Assembly (NCBI GenBank): GCA_028707695.1
Contig: JAQWAL010000008.1
Location: forward strand, 7,278-61,414
DNA from: Bacteroidales bacterium
GTDB taxonomy: Bacteria > Bacteroidota > Bacteroidia > Bacteroidales > UBA932
Direction of reading: 5' to 3'
Length of the DNA: 54,137 nucleotides
The notes beneath the pieces are model-generated. The model searched no databases and was not told the origin of the DNA. It worked only from the letters and a program-made list of their open reading frames with translations. A program made the position numbers and the translations under genes. Positions 16,352-24,647 of the stretch are shown piece by piece (within the stretch, counting starts at the first letter, position 1; each line of letters starts with the position of its first letter).

Positions 16352-16909
16352 ATGGATAGAACTAAAAACATAAAAAGGATTCAATCAAAAATGGATGGTT
16401 CCAAGAAAGAGCAAGAGAGGATTTATGATCTGTTCTGCAAGCAGCTGTATTTTACTTCTTACAGGATTGTAGGGAATAGTTTTGATGCAGAAGAGATAAT
16501 GCACGATACGCTTTTGAAATATTTCAAATTGCAAATTTTATTTGACTCTGACAAAGAATGTGAAAGGTGGTTGAAAAGAGTATGCATCAACCTTTCAATT
16601 GACAGGTACAGGAAAAAGAACAGGGAATTATTCACATTATTACCAGAAGAGAAAATGGCTTCTTTAAAAGAGACAGATGAGCATTTACAAGATATTGGTG
16701 ATAACAATGGGATCACACCAGCAATAATTAAAAAAGCGATTGAGAGTTTGGCAGATGGTTACAGGATTATTTTGACTCTGTTTTTGTTTGAAGGATATGA
16801 TTATCAGGAAATTTCAAAGATACTTAACCTCAATGAGGTTACTGTGAGAAGCCAATATATGAGAGGGAAAAAAAGACTTAGGGAGTTATTGAGTAATGTT
16901 AAAAATTGA
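16352..16909 (+). CDS. ECF-type RNA polymerase sigma factor
   Basis: The 185-residue protein has a sigma-2 region (FCKQLYFTSYRIVGNSFDAEEIMHDT and the WLKRVCINLSIDRYR segment, about residues 30-90) and a sigma-4 helix-turn-helix at about 125-180 (GYDYQEISKILNLNEVTVRSQ, MRGKKRLRE). It would direct RNA polymerase to a small stress or surface regulon. An internal ATG at 16391 is an alternative start that removes 13 residues. The next gene begins 6 bp after the stop and encodes a one-helix membrane protein, the position where an anti-sigma factor is often found. The GIN-domain gene follows. Target promoters are unknown; the inverted repeat at 16296-16326 may be relevant to control. Confidence 0.9.
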   Translation: MDRTKNIKRIQSKMDGSKKEQERIYDLFCKQLYFTSYRIVGNSFDAEEIMHDTLLKYFKLQILFDSDKECERWLKRVCINLSIDRYRKKNRELFTLLPEEKMASLKETDEHLQDIGDNNGITPAIIKKAIESLADGYRIILTLFLFEGYDYQEISKILNLNEVTVRSQYMRGKKRLRELLSNVKN

Positions 16910-16915
16910 TGAGTG

Positions 16916-17404
16916 ATGGAAGAAATTAAAAAAATCATAGACAATAGTAGGAGCGAACTAGAAAATTTTGAGATTCCTTTTGGACACAAAGAACGCTTTT
17001 TTGATAAATTAGAATCTCAAAATTCGAGGTTACTGTGGAAAAAAAGGGTGAAATATCTCTATGCAGCTGCAATTATAGTATTGATATTGACTCCACTATC
17101 TACAAACTTCCATGGAATTTTTAAAAATAAAAGTCTAGATTCGACTTATTACGAATCCTTGATTTCTGAAAAGAACCTGATTTTACTTGAAATGTCAGAA
17201 GGGTTGGACCCAATCAATAAAGCAGTGGTAAATAGCACACTGGATCAATTGGTTAATGAAGCTATACCATTTTCCAACCAAATTCCGGAAAATATACCGG
17301 ACAAACAGATGGAAGAAGTGCTCAGAAGCTACTACTGTCCCAAAATTGATGGGCTGGAAAGATTAAGCCAATACATCAAAAACATAAGAAAACCAAAAAA
17401 CTAA
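16916..17404 (+). CDS. Hypothetical single-pass membrane protein, possible anti-sigma factor
   Basis: The 162-residue protein has a hydrophilic N-terminus of about 44 residues (including the short motif FEIPFGHKERF), one membrane helix at about 46-62 (YLYAAAIIVLILTPLST) and an extracytoplasmic tail of about 100 residues. I choose the ATG at 16916; a GTG directly before it would add one residue. No family is recognised with certainty. The cytoplasmic N-terminus, single helix and place between an ECF sigma gene and an exported GIN-domain protein suggest an anti-sigma or regulatory role. No zinc-binding HxxxCxxC motif is seen, so it is not a classical ZAS anti-sigma factor. Confidence 0.7.
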   Translation: MEEIKKIIDNSRSELENFEIPFGHKERFFDKLESQNSRLLWKKRVKYLYAAAIIVLILTPLSTNFHGIFKNKSLDSTYYESLISEKNLILLEMSEGLDPINKAVVNSTLDQLVNEAIPFSNQIPENIPDKQMEEVLRSYYCPKIDGLERLSQYIKNIRKPKN

Positions 17405-17410
17405 AAAGTC

Positions 17411-18286
17411 ATGAGAAAATTATTATTATTTGTTTTACTAGCATTTACAACCACGTTTGCATTCACTCAAAACATTAAAAAAGAATTCACCATTTCTGAT
17501 TTTAATGGAATAGATGCCAGTGGGGTATTCAAGATTGAATTGATCAAAAGCAATGATCATGGAGTAACAGTTGAAGCATCTCAAGAGATGATGCAATTTG
17601 TTATTGTGAAAGTAGTAAGAGGAAAACTCGTACTAGGTTTGGAACCGGACATACCAAGGAAGTTAAGGAATAACCAAAAGCCTATAATAGCTACTGTCAG
17701 GATGAATGCTCTCAATTCGTTGGAAATGTCCGGAGTAGTCTCTTTGCACACAACATCAAGTTTCACTCCTGACAGGTTTTTCGCCGAATTAAGCGGAGTA
17801 ACTTCTGTAGAGGGTCTGTCAATTGACAGCAAAGAGGCTGGAATTGTACTGTCCGGTGCATCCTCTATTTCCCTGGAAGGAAAGATTATGGATGCAAAGT
17901 ATGAGTTATCGGGAGCTTGCAAGGCATTTTTGGGCCATACGTCAGAAAGGTTGTTGATGGAGGCAAGTGGCGCATCAAACATAGAGCTTTCCGGAAACAT
18001 CCAATTTGTAGGTCTCTCTTTTTCGGGTGCCGTGAATTGTAGCTTCAATGGTTCAGGATGTAAGGAATTGAAGTTGGAAATGTCAGGTGCATCAAACTTT
18101 AAAAGCCTGGATAATCCTATAAATGAGGCTTCTGTCAAATTGTCTGGTGTATCCAACGCCTCTGTGTATGTAACAGGATCACTTACTGCAGAAGCATCCG
18201 GAGGATCAAATATTAAATACAAAGGTAATCCAGAAATTAAATCTTTGGATATTAGTTCAATATCTACTTTTAAGAAGATTAATTAA
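17411..18286 (+). CDS. Exported GIN-domain (DUF2807) protein
   Basis: The 291-residue protein has a signal peptide (MRKLLLFVLLAFTTTFAFTQ, cut near residue 19-20) and a head GIN domain of the DUF2807/auto-transporter adhesin-like family. The family start is visible as FNGIDASGVFKIEL. The rest is a repetitive beta-rich region with recurring SGASN, SGVSN or SGAV turns spaced about 20 residues apart, consistent with a beta-helix or roll. It is the third gene of the ECF sigma cluster and starts 6 bp after the membrane protein. DUF2807 proteins are frequent next to ECF or PspC genes in Bacteroidota, with no settled function. A surface or periplasmic structural role is inferred. Confidence 0.8.
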   Translation: MRKLLLFVLLAFTTTFAFTQNIKKEFTISDFNGIDASGVFKIELIKSNDHGVTVEASQEMMQFVIVKVVRGKLVLGLEPDIPRKLRNNQKPIIATVRMNALNSLEMSGVVSLHTTSSFTPDRFFAELSGVTSVEGLSIDSKEAGIVLSGASSISLEGKIMDAKYELSGACKAFLGHTSERLLMEASGASNIELSGNIQFVGLSFSGAVNCSFNGSGCKELKLEMSGASNFKSLDNPINEASVKLSGVSNASVYVTGSLTAEASGGSNIKYKGNPEIKSLDISSISTFKKIN

Positions 18287-18334
18287 TTGTTTTTAAACTC
18301 AATTTATTATCTTTAAGAAAAAAAAAAGATAATT

Positions 18335-19411
18335 ATGAGTTTTAAAAGCCTACATCAAGATGCCTTTGTCCTGGACTCCCATTGCGACACTCCCTCTGCA
18401 TTAATGAATGGAGCTGATTTAAGCAAAAGGTTAAGGAAAGGGCATTTTGATTTCATCAGGATGAAAGATGGTGGTTTGGATGCTGTCTTTTTCGCAATCT
18501 ATACTTCAGGAAAACTAGATCCGGATGCCGCAACACGCAGAGCTCTGCAATTAATTGCAAGAACTTATGATGCTGTAGAAGCAAACAGCGACAAAGTAGC
18601 TTTTGCACTCAATGCACAAGACGCATTGAAAAATAAGGAGATGGGTTTAGGTTCCGTTTTTTTGGGAATGGAAAATGGTGCTCCAATTCAAAAAGACCTA
18701 AGCCTTTTGAGGCTTTTTTATGATATGGGTATAAGATACATGACATTGTCACATGCGGCCAACAATGAGATATGTGATTCTTGTGCACCTAAGGAAAAAA
18801 GATGGAATGGACTGAGTCCCTTTGGTATTGATGTTGTCAAAGAGATGAACAGGATTGGAATGCTTATAGATGTGTCCCATATTTCTGATGAATCTTTTTA
18901 TGATGTTTTGAAATATTCAGATAAGCCAGTAGCTGCAACACACTCTTGCTGCAGGGCCATAGCAAATCATCCTCGTAACCTTACAGACCAGATGATAAAA
19001 GACCTGGCTGCCCAAGGTGGGGTAGTTCAAATCAACTTCTATCCCGCATTTTTAAATGATGATTACGCTGTTAAGTTCTGGCCATTATGCGATGCTTTTG
19101 ACCAAGCAGAGGCTAAGTTCAAAAGGAATCCTGTAAAATACAGGGAGGAATTCAGGAAGGCAGAAAAAGCCATGTTCGATATTCCAAGGCCTTCGTTCAC
19201 AGAAGTGGTTGATCATATTGACCATGTAGTGAAATTGGTGGGGGCAGAACATGTGGGCATAGGTTCAGATTACGATGGCATTGAAGTTACTCCAGAAGGA
19301 TTGGAGGGAGCAGATAAGTTCCCTGTAATAACCAAGGAGCTTAAGAAGAGGGGGTACTCAGACAATGAAGTTAAGATGATATTAGGTGGAAATTTCTTAA
19401 AATTATTATGA
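18335..19411 (+). CDS. Membrane dipeptidase (peptidase family M19)
   Basis: M19 enzymes hydrolyse dipeptides, including D-containing ones, with two zinc ions. The metal site can be followed in order: HCDTPSA (His-x-Asp, residues 18-20), the bridging Glu in GMENGAP, His in DVSHISDESF, His in ATHSCCRA, and the Asp in GIGSDYDG. The 358-residue length is normal. There is no signal peptide, so the enzyme is probably cytoplasmic, where it would supply amino acids from peptides in line with an amino-acid-fermenting life. The following SDR gene starts inside its stop (ATGA at 19408-19411), so the two are translationally coupled. Confidence 0.9.
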   Translation: MSFKSLHQDAFVLDSHCDTPSALMNGADLSKRLRKGHFDFIRMKDGGLDAVFFAIYTSGKLDPDAATRRALQLIARTYDAVEANSDKVAFALNAQDALKNKEMGLGSVFLGMENGAPIQKDLSLLRLFYDMGIRYMTLSHAANNEICDSCAPKEKRWNGLSPFGIDVVKEMNRIGMLIDVSHISDESFYDVLKYSDKPVAATHSCCRAIANHPRNLTDQMIKDLAAQGGVVQINFYPAFLNDDYAVKFWPLCDAFDQAEAKFKRNPVKYREEFRKAEKAMFDIPRPSFTEVVDHIDHVVKLVGAEHVGIGSDYDGIEVTPEGLEGADKFPVITKELKKRGYSDNEVKMILGGNFLKLL

Positions 19412-20172
19412 CAATGTCCAAGATAGCTTTGATTACTGGTGCTTCTTCCGGAATAGGCAGGGCTACTGCAATCTCCTTGGCCAAGGAGAGGTTCAATTTG
19501 ATCGTAACCGGAAGAAGGTCACATTTGCTAACATCATTGGCAAATGATATTGAAAATGATTACGGAGTCAGGGTACTCCCATTGGTCTTTGATATCAGGG
19601 ATTACAACGATGTCGTTGACAAGATCGGTAAGCTTGATCCCGATTGGAGCAGCATAGATGTCCTGATTAACAATGCTGGATTGGCAGTAGGATTGAATCC
19701 TTTGGATTCTGGTGTCATTGATGATTGGGAAAGAATGATAGATACCAATGTCAAAGGATTGCTTTATGTTTCAAGGATTATTTCTGAAACAATGAAAAAG
19801 CGGGGGAGTGGACACATAATTAATGTTGGTTCAATTGCCGGCAAAAGTGTGTACCCAAATGGTAATGTTTATTGCGCTACAAAACATGCAGTAGATGCTT
19901 TGTCCAAATCCATGATGATGGATTTGCATATTCACAATGTGAAGGTTTCCCAAATTTGTCCAGGGGCTGTTGAAACAGAATTTTCACAAGTGCGATTCAA
20001 AGGGGATAATGAAAAAGCATCCAATGTCTACAAGGGATTCGAGCCATTGACAGCCGAAGATATTGCCGAAGTAATCAGATACATGGTGATGGCCCCTTCA
20101 CACGTAAATATATCCGATGTTGTTGTTATGCCACTGGCACAAGCATCTCCATCAATTATTCATAAGAAATAA
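19408..20172 (+). CDS. SDR-family oxidoreductase (YdfG-like)
   Basis: A 254-residue short-chain dehydrogenase with TGASSGIGRATA near residues 10-21, NNAGLAVG, the Ser of NVGSIAGK and the Tyr-Lys pair in YCATK. The RR of TGRRSHLL after beta strand 2 favours NADP(H). The sequence resembles the YdfG/serine 3-dehydrogenase group that oxidises 3-hydroxy acids such as L-allo-threonine or 3-hydroxypropionate. Its start overlaps the dipeptidase stop by 4 bp, so an amino-acid-related substrate is a reasonable inference. It ends 30 bp before the strong terminator at 20203-20222. Confidence 0.85.
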   Translation: MTMSKIALITGASSGIGRATAISLAKERFNLIVTGRRSHLLTSLANDIENDYGVRVLPLVFDIRDYNDVVDKIGKLDPDWSSIDVLINNAGLAVGLNPLDSGVIDDWERMIDTNVKGLLYVSRIISETMKKRGSGHIINVGSIAGKSVYPNGNVYCATKHAVDALSKSMMMDLHIHNVKVSQICPGAVETEFSQVRFKGDNEKASNVYKGFEPLTAEDIAEVIRYMVMAPSHVNISDVVVMPLAQASPSIIHKK

Positions 20173-20202
20173 AAATAGAAGAGGGTGACTAAAAAGAGAT
20201 TT

Positions 20203-20231
20203 GGGGGGGCTAAAGCCACCCCTCTTTTTTT
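20203..20231. terminator. Terminator shared by the SDR gene and the serine hydrolase gene
   Basis: GGGGGGGCT at 20203-20211 pairs with AGCCACCCC at 20214-20222 with one G-A mismatch, followed by tcttttttta on the plus strand. The TAG stop of the minus-strand serine hydrolase (20212-20210) lies inside the hairpin, so its last codons and the terminator are the same bases. Confidence 0.8.
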
Positions 20232-21310
20232 AGGATAGCATCAACTTTTTCTGCCGTAGCTTCCCTGTCCCGGTCATTTCTGTTGGAGAAAAACAAATAC
20301 AGTATATTTTTCTCGGGATATCTTCCGGCATATATCTGGAAACCACCATTGTCCCCTGTGTGGTAAATTTTTGTTGGGAAACCAGGTTTTTCTTCAATAA
20401 ACCAGCCATAACCATAAGAGGTGTAAGGGATATCATCAATTTTGATTTTTGGAGTATGTGCCTCAATCTTCAAATTCTCCGAAACCAAAATGTTGTTCCT
20501 TAGCGCTAGCTCCCATTTGCAAAATTCTTTCACAGATGTATAAAGTCCTCCATCTGCTTTTGTTGCGAAAAAAGATTCTTCTCCATAATCGAATTCTTCA
20601 TATTCACCGGACTCATCATTCAAAAGGTATCCATGGGACATATTTGGAATTACTTTTCCCTCTTCAAAATATGTAGCTTTTTCCATTCCAGCAACATCGA
20701 AGATTCTGTTTCTCATAAAGTAATCAAAATTTTCTCCCGATGCCCTTTCAATGATAGTATACATCAGCTGGTAAGTAGGATTCATATATTCATAAGCTGT
20801 TCCTGGTTCAAAATTGAGTTTTTCCAATTTTCCAATGTATTGGTAGGATGTTGTGTCTATGGCAGTGGTTACAAAATGCTTGTCACTTCTGTCTCTGGCA
20901 TCGGGTATTCCGGATGTATGGGATAGCAAATGTTTCAATGTTATCTTTTGCAAAAGCTCTGATTCGAATTCTGGAAACCATTCAGATACGGTATCATCAA
21001 GAGATAGTTTACCCTCTTGGGCAAGCATCAATAACGCTATTGCAGAAAATTGTTTTGAAACAGAAGCTATGTTGAAAAATGTGTTCCCATCTATTGGTGT
21101 CATTTTTTCCATATCTGCAATACCGTATCCTTTTTCAAAAATAATTTCCTCATCTTTCATGATAAGTACAGCAGCACCTGGTTGGTCAAGAGGATACAAA
21201 GAGGCAAAAAGTTCATCAACCTGTTTAATAATCATTTGTTTGTCGTTTTTTTCCGTACAGCTGGTAATCATAATGCATGTAGTTAGAATTAAGAATGTTA
21301 GTGATTTCAT
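20210..21310 (-). CDS. Lipoprotein serine hydrolase (class C beta-lactamase/PBP-like)
   Basis: I use the ATG at 21310, which gives a clean lipoprotein signal, MKSLTFLILTTCIMITSC, with lipidated Cys18; the longer frame from 21358 adds 16 residues without a signal. The 366-residue protein has the beta-lactamase-fold triad SVSK (Ser83, Lys86), YMN (Tyr175, Asn177) and a C-terminal HTGDNGG. Such enzymes hydrolyse esters or D-amino-acid peptides; true beta-lactamase activity cannot be assumed. It is the last gene after pyrD and cinA but follows a 77-bp gap holding a paired operator (21333-21365) and a -7-like TATATTTA (21329-21322), so it is probably controlled separately. The same operator arrangement precedes the MscS gene. 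Confidence 0.85.
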   Translation of the reverse strand: MKSLTFLILTTCIMITSCTEKNDKQMIIKQVDELFASLYPLDQPGAAVLIMKDEEIIFEKGYGIADMEKMTPIDGNTFFNIASVSKQFSAIALLMLAQEGKLSLDDTVSEWFPEFESELLQKITLKHLLSHTSGIPDARDRSDKHFVTTAIDTTSYQYIGKLEKLNFEPGTAYEYMNPTYQLMYTIIERASGENFDYFMRNRIFDVAGMEKATYFEEGKVIPNMSHGYLLNDESGEYEEFDYGEESFFATKADGGLYTSVKEFCKWELALRNNILVSENLKIEAHTPKIKIDDIPYTSYGYGWFIEEKPGFPTKIYHTGDNGGFQIYAGRYPEKNILYLFFSNRNDRDREATAEKVDAILKKEGWL

Positions 21311-21332
21311 ATCCAGTAATTTAAATATATGT

Positions 21333-21365
21333 AACACAGGTGTTATGTGATATAACATATCTGTT
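21333..21365. promoter_or_regulatory. Paired operator before the serine hydrolase gene
   Basis: Two AACA-N4-TGTT palindromes, AACACAGGTGTT (21333-21344) and AACATATCTGTT (21354-21365), are set exactly 21 bp apart. The proximal site ends 22 bp before the ATG at 21310. A -7-like TATATTTA (21329-21322) sits between it and the gene, so bound protein would overlap the promoter. The same 33-bp architecture occurs at 33233-33265. Confidence 0.65.
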
Positions 21366-21387
21366 ATATCTTTTGTTCTGCATTGCT

Positions 21388-22650
21388 TTATGCTTTTAAG
21401 TGTCTAATCAGCATTTTCCTTAAAAAATTAAGTGCTTCAGATGAGAAACGAATGATATTTCTCTCCCTGTCTCCAAAAAAGCGAATTGTATGTGATTCAA
21501 CATTATTGAAAATTGCAACAGATATCCAAACTGTACCAACAGGTTTTCCCTGAGTAGCACCTTCAGGTCCTGCAATACCGGTTATTGATAAGGCGACATC
21601 TGTATTGAACCTGTTCTTACAACCAGTAGCCATCATTATGGAGCACTCCTTGCTAACAGCACCATAATTTTCAAGAACCAAGGGGTCAACTCCAAGATGA
21701 TTGATTTTTGAACTGTTGCTGTAAGTTACAAAACCTCCCTTGAAAAAAGAAGAGACTCCTGGAATAGAAACCAAAATTGATGAAATCTTTCCTCCTGTAC
21801 AGGATTCTGCAACTGACAGGGTGAGGGATTGTTTTTTGAGAATAGAAACAACCTCCTTTTCAAGAGAAGTCTCACCCTCTCCGTAAATAATATCTTCTGG
21901 AAGGATTTCCTTGAGTTCTTTTACATATTTGTCTATTGTATTAATAACAAAATTCTTATCACCACTGTAAGAAGAGAGCCTTAGTTTGATCCCTGTAGCA
22001 GGATTGGGTAGGTAAGCAAGCTTTATCTCTTTGGGAAGGGAATTTTCCCATTTTTCTATCCTTTCGGACAATGTTGATTCTGGAATTCCGTAAGTTGCTA
22101 TAGTTCTATGATATATATTTGCAGGCTTGAAATTATCAATAATATGCTCTATCACATCATCCATCATTGCTTCCATTTCATAAGGTACGCCTGGGAGTGA
22201 AAACAGTAAATGTCCGTTCTCTAGTTTGAATAACATACCTGGAGCTGTTCCTTTGAAATTAGGAATTACTGTGCATTTATCCGGCACCATAGCTTGTCTG
22301 GTATTTAACTCACTAATAGCTACGCCTCTGAAAGAAAAAATATCTTTTATAATTTGAAATTGTTGTTGATTCATTACAGAGCCAGAACTTCCAGAAAAGT
22401 CCTCAAGCACTTTTTTGGTGATATCATCTTTTGTGGGTCCAAGACCACCAGTAATGACAACTACTTTAAACTCTTGTGAAATTGATTTTAGGGTCTTTGA
22501 TATTTGGGAATAATCATCTCCTACAGATAATTTTTGAGTAACCCTGATTCCTGATTCATTTAGTCTTTTGGAAATAAACGCAGAATTAGTATCAATTATT
22601 TGACCAATTAATATTTCATCCCCAATAGTGCAAATACATGCATCTACCAT
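21388..22650 (-). CDS. cinA: CinA-family protein / nicotinamide-nucleotide amidohydrolase
   Basis: The 420-residue protein has the two CinA parts. The N-terminal molybdopterin-binding-like (COG1058) domain begins CTIGDEILIGQIIDTNS and has TGGLGPTKDD and LPGVPYEM. The C-terminal NMN deamidase (PncC) domain, about residues 255-415, has SVAESCTGGKIS, FKGGFVTYSNSSK and SITGIAGPEG. It recycles nicotinamide mononucleotide from NAD breakdown and may hydrolyse ADP-ribose. The ATG overlaps the pyrD stop by one base (TAATG), so it is coupled to pyrD. Confidence 0.93.
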   Translation of the reverse strand: MVDACICTIGDEILIGQIIDTNSAFISKRLNESGIRVTQKLSVGDDYSQISKTLKSISQEFKVVVITGGLGPTKDDITKKVLEDFSGSSGSVMNQQQFQIIKDIFSFRGVAISELNTRQAMVPDKCTVIPNFKGTAPGMLFKLENGHLLFSLPGVPYEMEAMMDDVIEHIIDNFKPANIYHRTIATYGIPESTLSERIEKWENSLPKEIKLAYLPNPATGIKLRLSSYSGDKNFVINTIDKYVKELKEILPEDIIYGEGETSLEKEVVSILKKQSLTLSVAESCTGGKISSILVSIPGVSSFFKGGFVTYSNSSKINHLGVDPLVLENYGAVSKECSIMMATGCKNRFNTDVALSITGIAGPEGATQGKPVGTVWISVAIFNNVESHTIRFFGDRERNIIRFSSEALNFLRKMLIRHLKA

Positions 22651-23681
22651 TATATTTTGTTTTTTAAATATTTTATGATTCTTTTTGGAAATCCGGGGCC
22701 ATTGTATATAAAACCAGTATATATCTGAATAAGGGAAGCACCGGCATCCAACATCTCTTTTGCCTGTCCTGGAGTCATGATACCTCCTGCTGCAATTACA
22801 GGGAGTTGTCCTTTTGTCTTTTTATTTATGTGTTTAATAACATCCAAACTTCTCTGAAATAATGGGGCTCCACTTAAGCCTCCTTCTCCAATTGAAGCAA
22901 CTTTATCAATACTGGTTTTCAAGTTGTTCCTTGTGGTGGTGGTATTTGTGGCAACAATCCCATCAATCCCTGAAACCAGGATAAGTTCAACTATTTCATC
23001 AAGCTGATCTGTTGTCAAATCTGGAGATACCTTAAGAAGTACAGGCCTGTACTCATCGAAGTATTTACGTAAGGTTGTTATTCTGTCTATTATTGTTGAT
23101 AATGATGTGATATCTTGTAAATTGGTGACCCCTTTAACATTGGGGCAAGACACATTAATCACAAAATAATCAACAAAATCGTATAACTGTGCAAAACTTT
23201 TTTCATAATCTATTGGTGCATTCTCATTAGGAGTTGATGTGCTTTTTATGATGTTGGCACCCACTATCAGGTTTTTTTTCCTGTTTTTTAGCTTTGAAAC
23301 AGCATATTTGACCCCTTTGTTATTGATTCCCATTCTGTTGATAATAGCATTATCCTCTACAATACGGAAACATCTAGGTTTAGGATTACCAATTTGTTCT
23401 TGAGGAGTTAAAGAACCTACTTCTACAAAGCCAAAACCGAAATTGTATAATTGATCAAATACCTCTCCATTTTTGTCAAAGCCTGCTGCTAGTCCTACAG
23501 GATTCCTGAATTTCAATCCTAAAACTTCCCTTTCCAAACCTTTACATCTGGAATTGAAAAAGAGACTTATAACCTTTCCGCAAAAGGGAATATAGGAAGC
23601 TATTTTCAACAGGCTTATAATAATATTATGGATTGTTTCTGGAGAGAATGAAAACAAAAGAGGTTTGAACAATTTATACAT
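22650..23681 (-). CDS. pyrD: Dihydroorotate dehydrogenase (quinone), class 2
   Basis: It oxidises dihydroorotate to orotate in pyrimidine synthesis and passes electrons to quinone. The ATG at 23681 gives MYKLFKPLLFSFSPETIHN, the usual amphipathic membrane-docking N-terminus of class 2 enzymes; the longer frame to 23720 starts at a TTG and adds 13 odd residues. The 343-residue protein has PVGLAAGFDKNGE, the FMN-site NRMGINNKG, the catalytic-Ser region FVINVSCPNVKG, LLKVSPDLT and IAAGGIMTPGQA. A quinone-linked form in an apparent anaerobe implies a menaquinone pool, for example with fumarate reduction. It lies 42 bp after the XRE regulator gene. Confidence 0.94.
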   Translation of the reverse strand: MYKLFKPLLFSFSPETIHNIIISLLKIASYIPFCGKVISLFFNSRCKGLEREVLGLKFRNPVGLAAGFDKNGEVFDQLYNFGFGFVEVGSLTPQEQIGNPKPRCFRIVEDNAIINRMGINNKGVKYAVSKLKNRKKNLIVGANIIKSTSTPNENAPIDYEKSFAQLYDFVDYFVINVSCPNVKGVTNLQDITSLSTIIDRITTLRKYFDEYRPVLLKVSPDLTTDQLDEIVELILVSGIDGIVATNTTTTRNNLKTSIDKVASIGEGGLSGAPLFQRSLDVIKHINKKTKGQLPVIAAGGIMTPGQAKEMLDAGASLIQIYTGFIYNGPGFPKRIIKYLKNKI

Positions 23682-23723
23682 TGCATAGATAATTTGGTGC
23701 AAATATAGTAATAATAGCAATAA

Positions 23724-24170
23724 TCAATCTTTGTTCGCAACGTAATCTTCAAACGTCCCATCGGAATAGAATAGCAAAGCCTTGACGAGAATCTTATTTT
23801 CCGGACAATTATTGGATATTTGCCTGAAATTTGGATTCTCAATTGATTCAACGTTCGTGGAATTTTGTATAACTTCTTCATTTACCGAATCAAAAAGTGG
23901 TTTTCCATGTGTTTTACCAGTATCTATCTCCGGACTGTTTGAATCAAATAATCCTCTTTGCTCTTTGTACATATTACCTTTGCCTGTTATCAACCATTCC
24001 GCATTAAGAAGTGGGTAGCTTTTAATGAGTTTGTATATAAAATCAAAACCAGGTTTATTCCTACCAGATAGGATATGAGATAAACCAGATCTTTGAATCT
24101 CCAGGATATCTGCCAATTTTGCTGGAGAAAGACCCTCTTGCTCCATGAAATGCTGTAAACGTGCTTTCAT
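23724..24170 (-). CDS. XRE-family (phage CI-like) transcriptional regulator
   Basis: The 148-residue protein begins with a helix-turn-helix at about residues 9-60 (LSPAKLADILEIQRSGLSHILS, then GRNKPGFDFIYKL). The segment YPLLNAEWLITGKGNMYK after the helices is common in CI-like repressors of Bacteroidota. The C-terminal 75 residues have no catalytic Ser-Lys pair, so it is not a self-cleaving LexA-type repressor. Its own upstream region contains three TTACAnATGTAA-like palindromes, one of which contains the -7 box, so negative autoregulation is likely. It is divergent from queA and is followed by pyrD-cinA. Confidence 0.88.
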   Translation of the reverse strand: MKARLQHFMEQEGLSPAKLADILEIQRSGLSHILSGRNKPGFDFIYKLIKSYPLLNAEWLITGKGNMYKEQRGLFDSNSPEIDTGKTHGKPLFDSVNEEVIQNSTNVESIENPNFRQISNNCPENKILVKALLFYSDGTFEDYVANKD

Positions 24171-24188
24171 ATCTGTAAACTTAAATAT

Positions 24189-24247
24189 TTACAAATGTAA
24201 TCATAAATATAATTACATATGTAATCTAATTGATGATACAAATGTAA
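24189..24247. promoter_or_regulatory. Triple operator and promoter of the XRE regulator gene
   Basis: TTACAAATGTAA (24189-24200), TTACATATGTAA (24213-24224, a perfect palindrome) and ATACAAATGTAA (24236-24247) have centres 24 and 23 bp apart. On the minus strand the first contains TACATTTG (24199-24192), a perfect TAnnTTTG -7 box, 21 bp before the regulator's ATG at 24170. A protein bound there would block its own promoter. Confidence 0.65.
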
Positions 24248-24534
24248 ACTTGGTTAGTAGGTTCAAATAAACAGTAATATTCTAAATCCTATTCAGCCAG
24301 ATATGTAAAGAAGATTGCATAACTTGCACCAATAGTTTAATATGATTCTTTATATAATAGATATACAAGTATATAAGATGGGTTGTATGCTTATTATCGT
24401 TAATTTATTGCTGTTTTGCTCTTATTTACGATAAATGCCTTATATCGATTGTTTAATAAAACATTGTATAACGCTGGTTAATAATATTATATAATAATGA
24501 TATATAATATCTATCAATCGTTTTCATGTCTCAG

Positions 24535-24546
24535 TTACATTTGTAT
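24535..24546. promoter_or_regulatory. Operator-like site in the queA upstream region
   Basis: TTACATTTGTAT differs at few positions from the palindromes at the XRE promoter. Its centre lies 66 bp upstream of the next copy at 24601. Confidence 0.4.
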
Positions 24547-24600
24547 AGGATTGGTTACAGCAAACCCTCTTTGCCATAATTTTCAATCCTATTTTATGAG

Positions 24601-24612
24601 TTACATATGTAA
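24601..24612. promoter_or_regulatory. Operator-like palindrome before queA
   Basis: TTACATATGTAA is identical to the central operator of the XRE gene and is extended on both sides (gag before, actc after). It lies 27 bp upstream of the queA -7 box, where the -33 contact should be, and could repress or activate queA. Confidence 0.55.
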
Positions 24613-24639
24613 ACTCAGGTATTATATTTTATTTTTGAT

Positions 24640-24647
24640 TACTTTTG
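24640..24647 (+). promoter_or_regulatory. -7 box (TACTTTTG) of queA
   Basis: TACTTTTG fits TAnnTTTG and ends only 10 bp before the GTG start at 24658, so the transcript would have a leader of only a few bases or none. Confidence 0.5.

Noticed and set aside
17581-18222. Long minus-strand open frame (213 codons) opposite the GIN-domain gene.
   Set aside because: It is the antisense image of a repetitive coding region, has no promoter or start context, and the plus-strand protein has a clear signal peptide and family match.
23682-23720. Longer pyrD product from a TTG at 23720.
   Set aside because: The added residues do not fit the class 2 N-terminus, and the ATG at 23681 does.
24330-24520. Possible replication or repeat element in the AT-rich middle of the 24171-24657 gap.
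   Set aside because: The ATAT-rich stretch has no regular repeat unit, DnaA-box cluster or adjacent replication gene.
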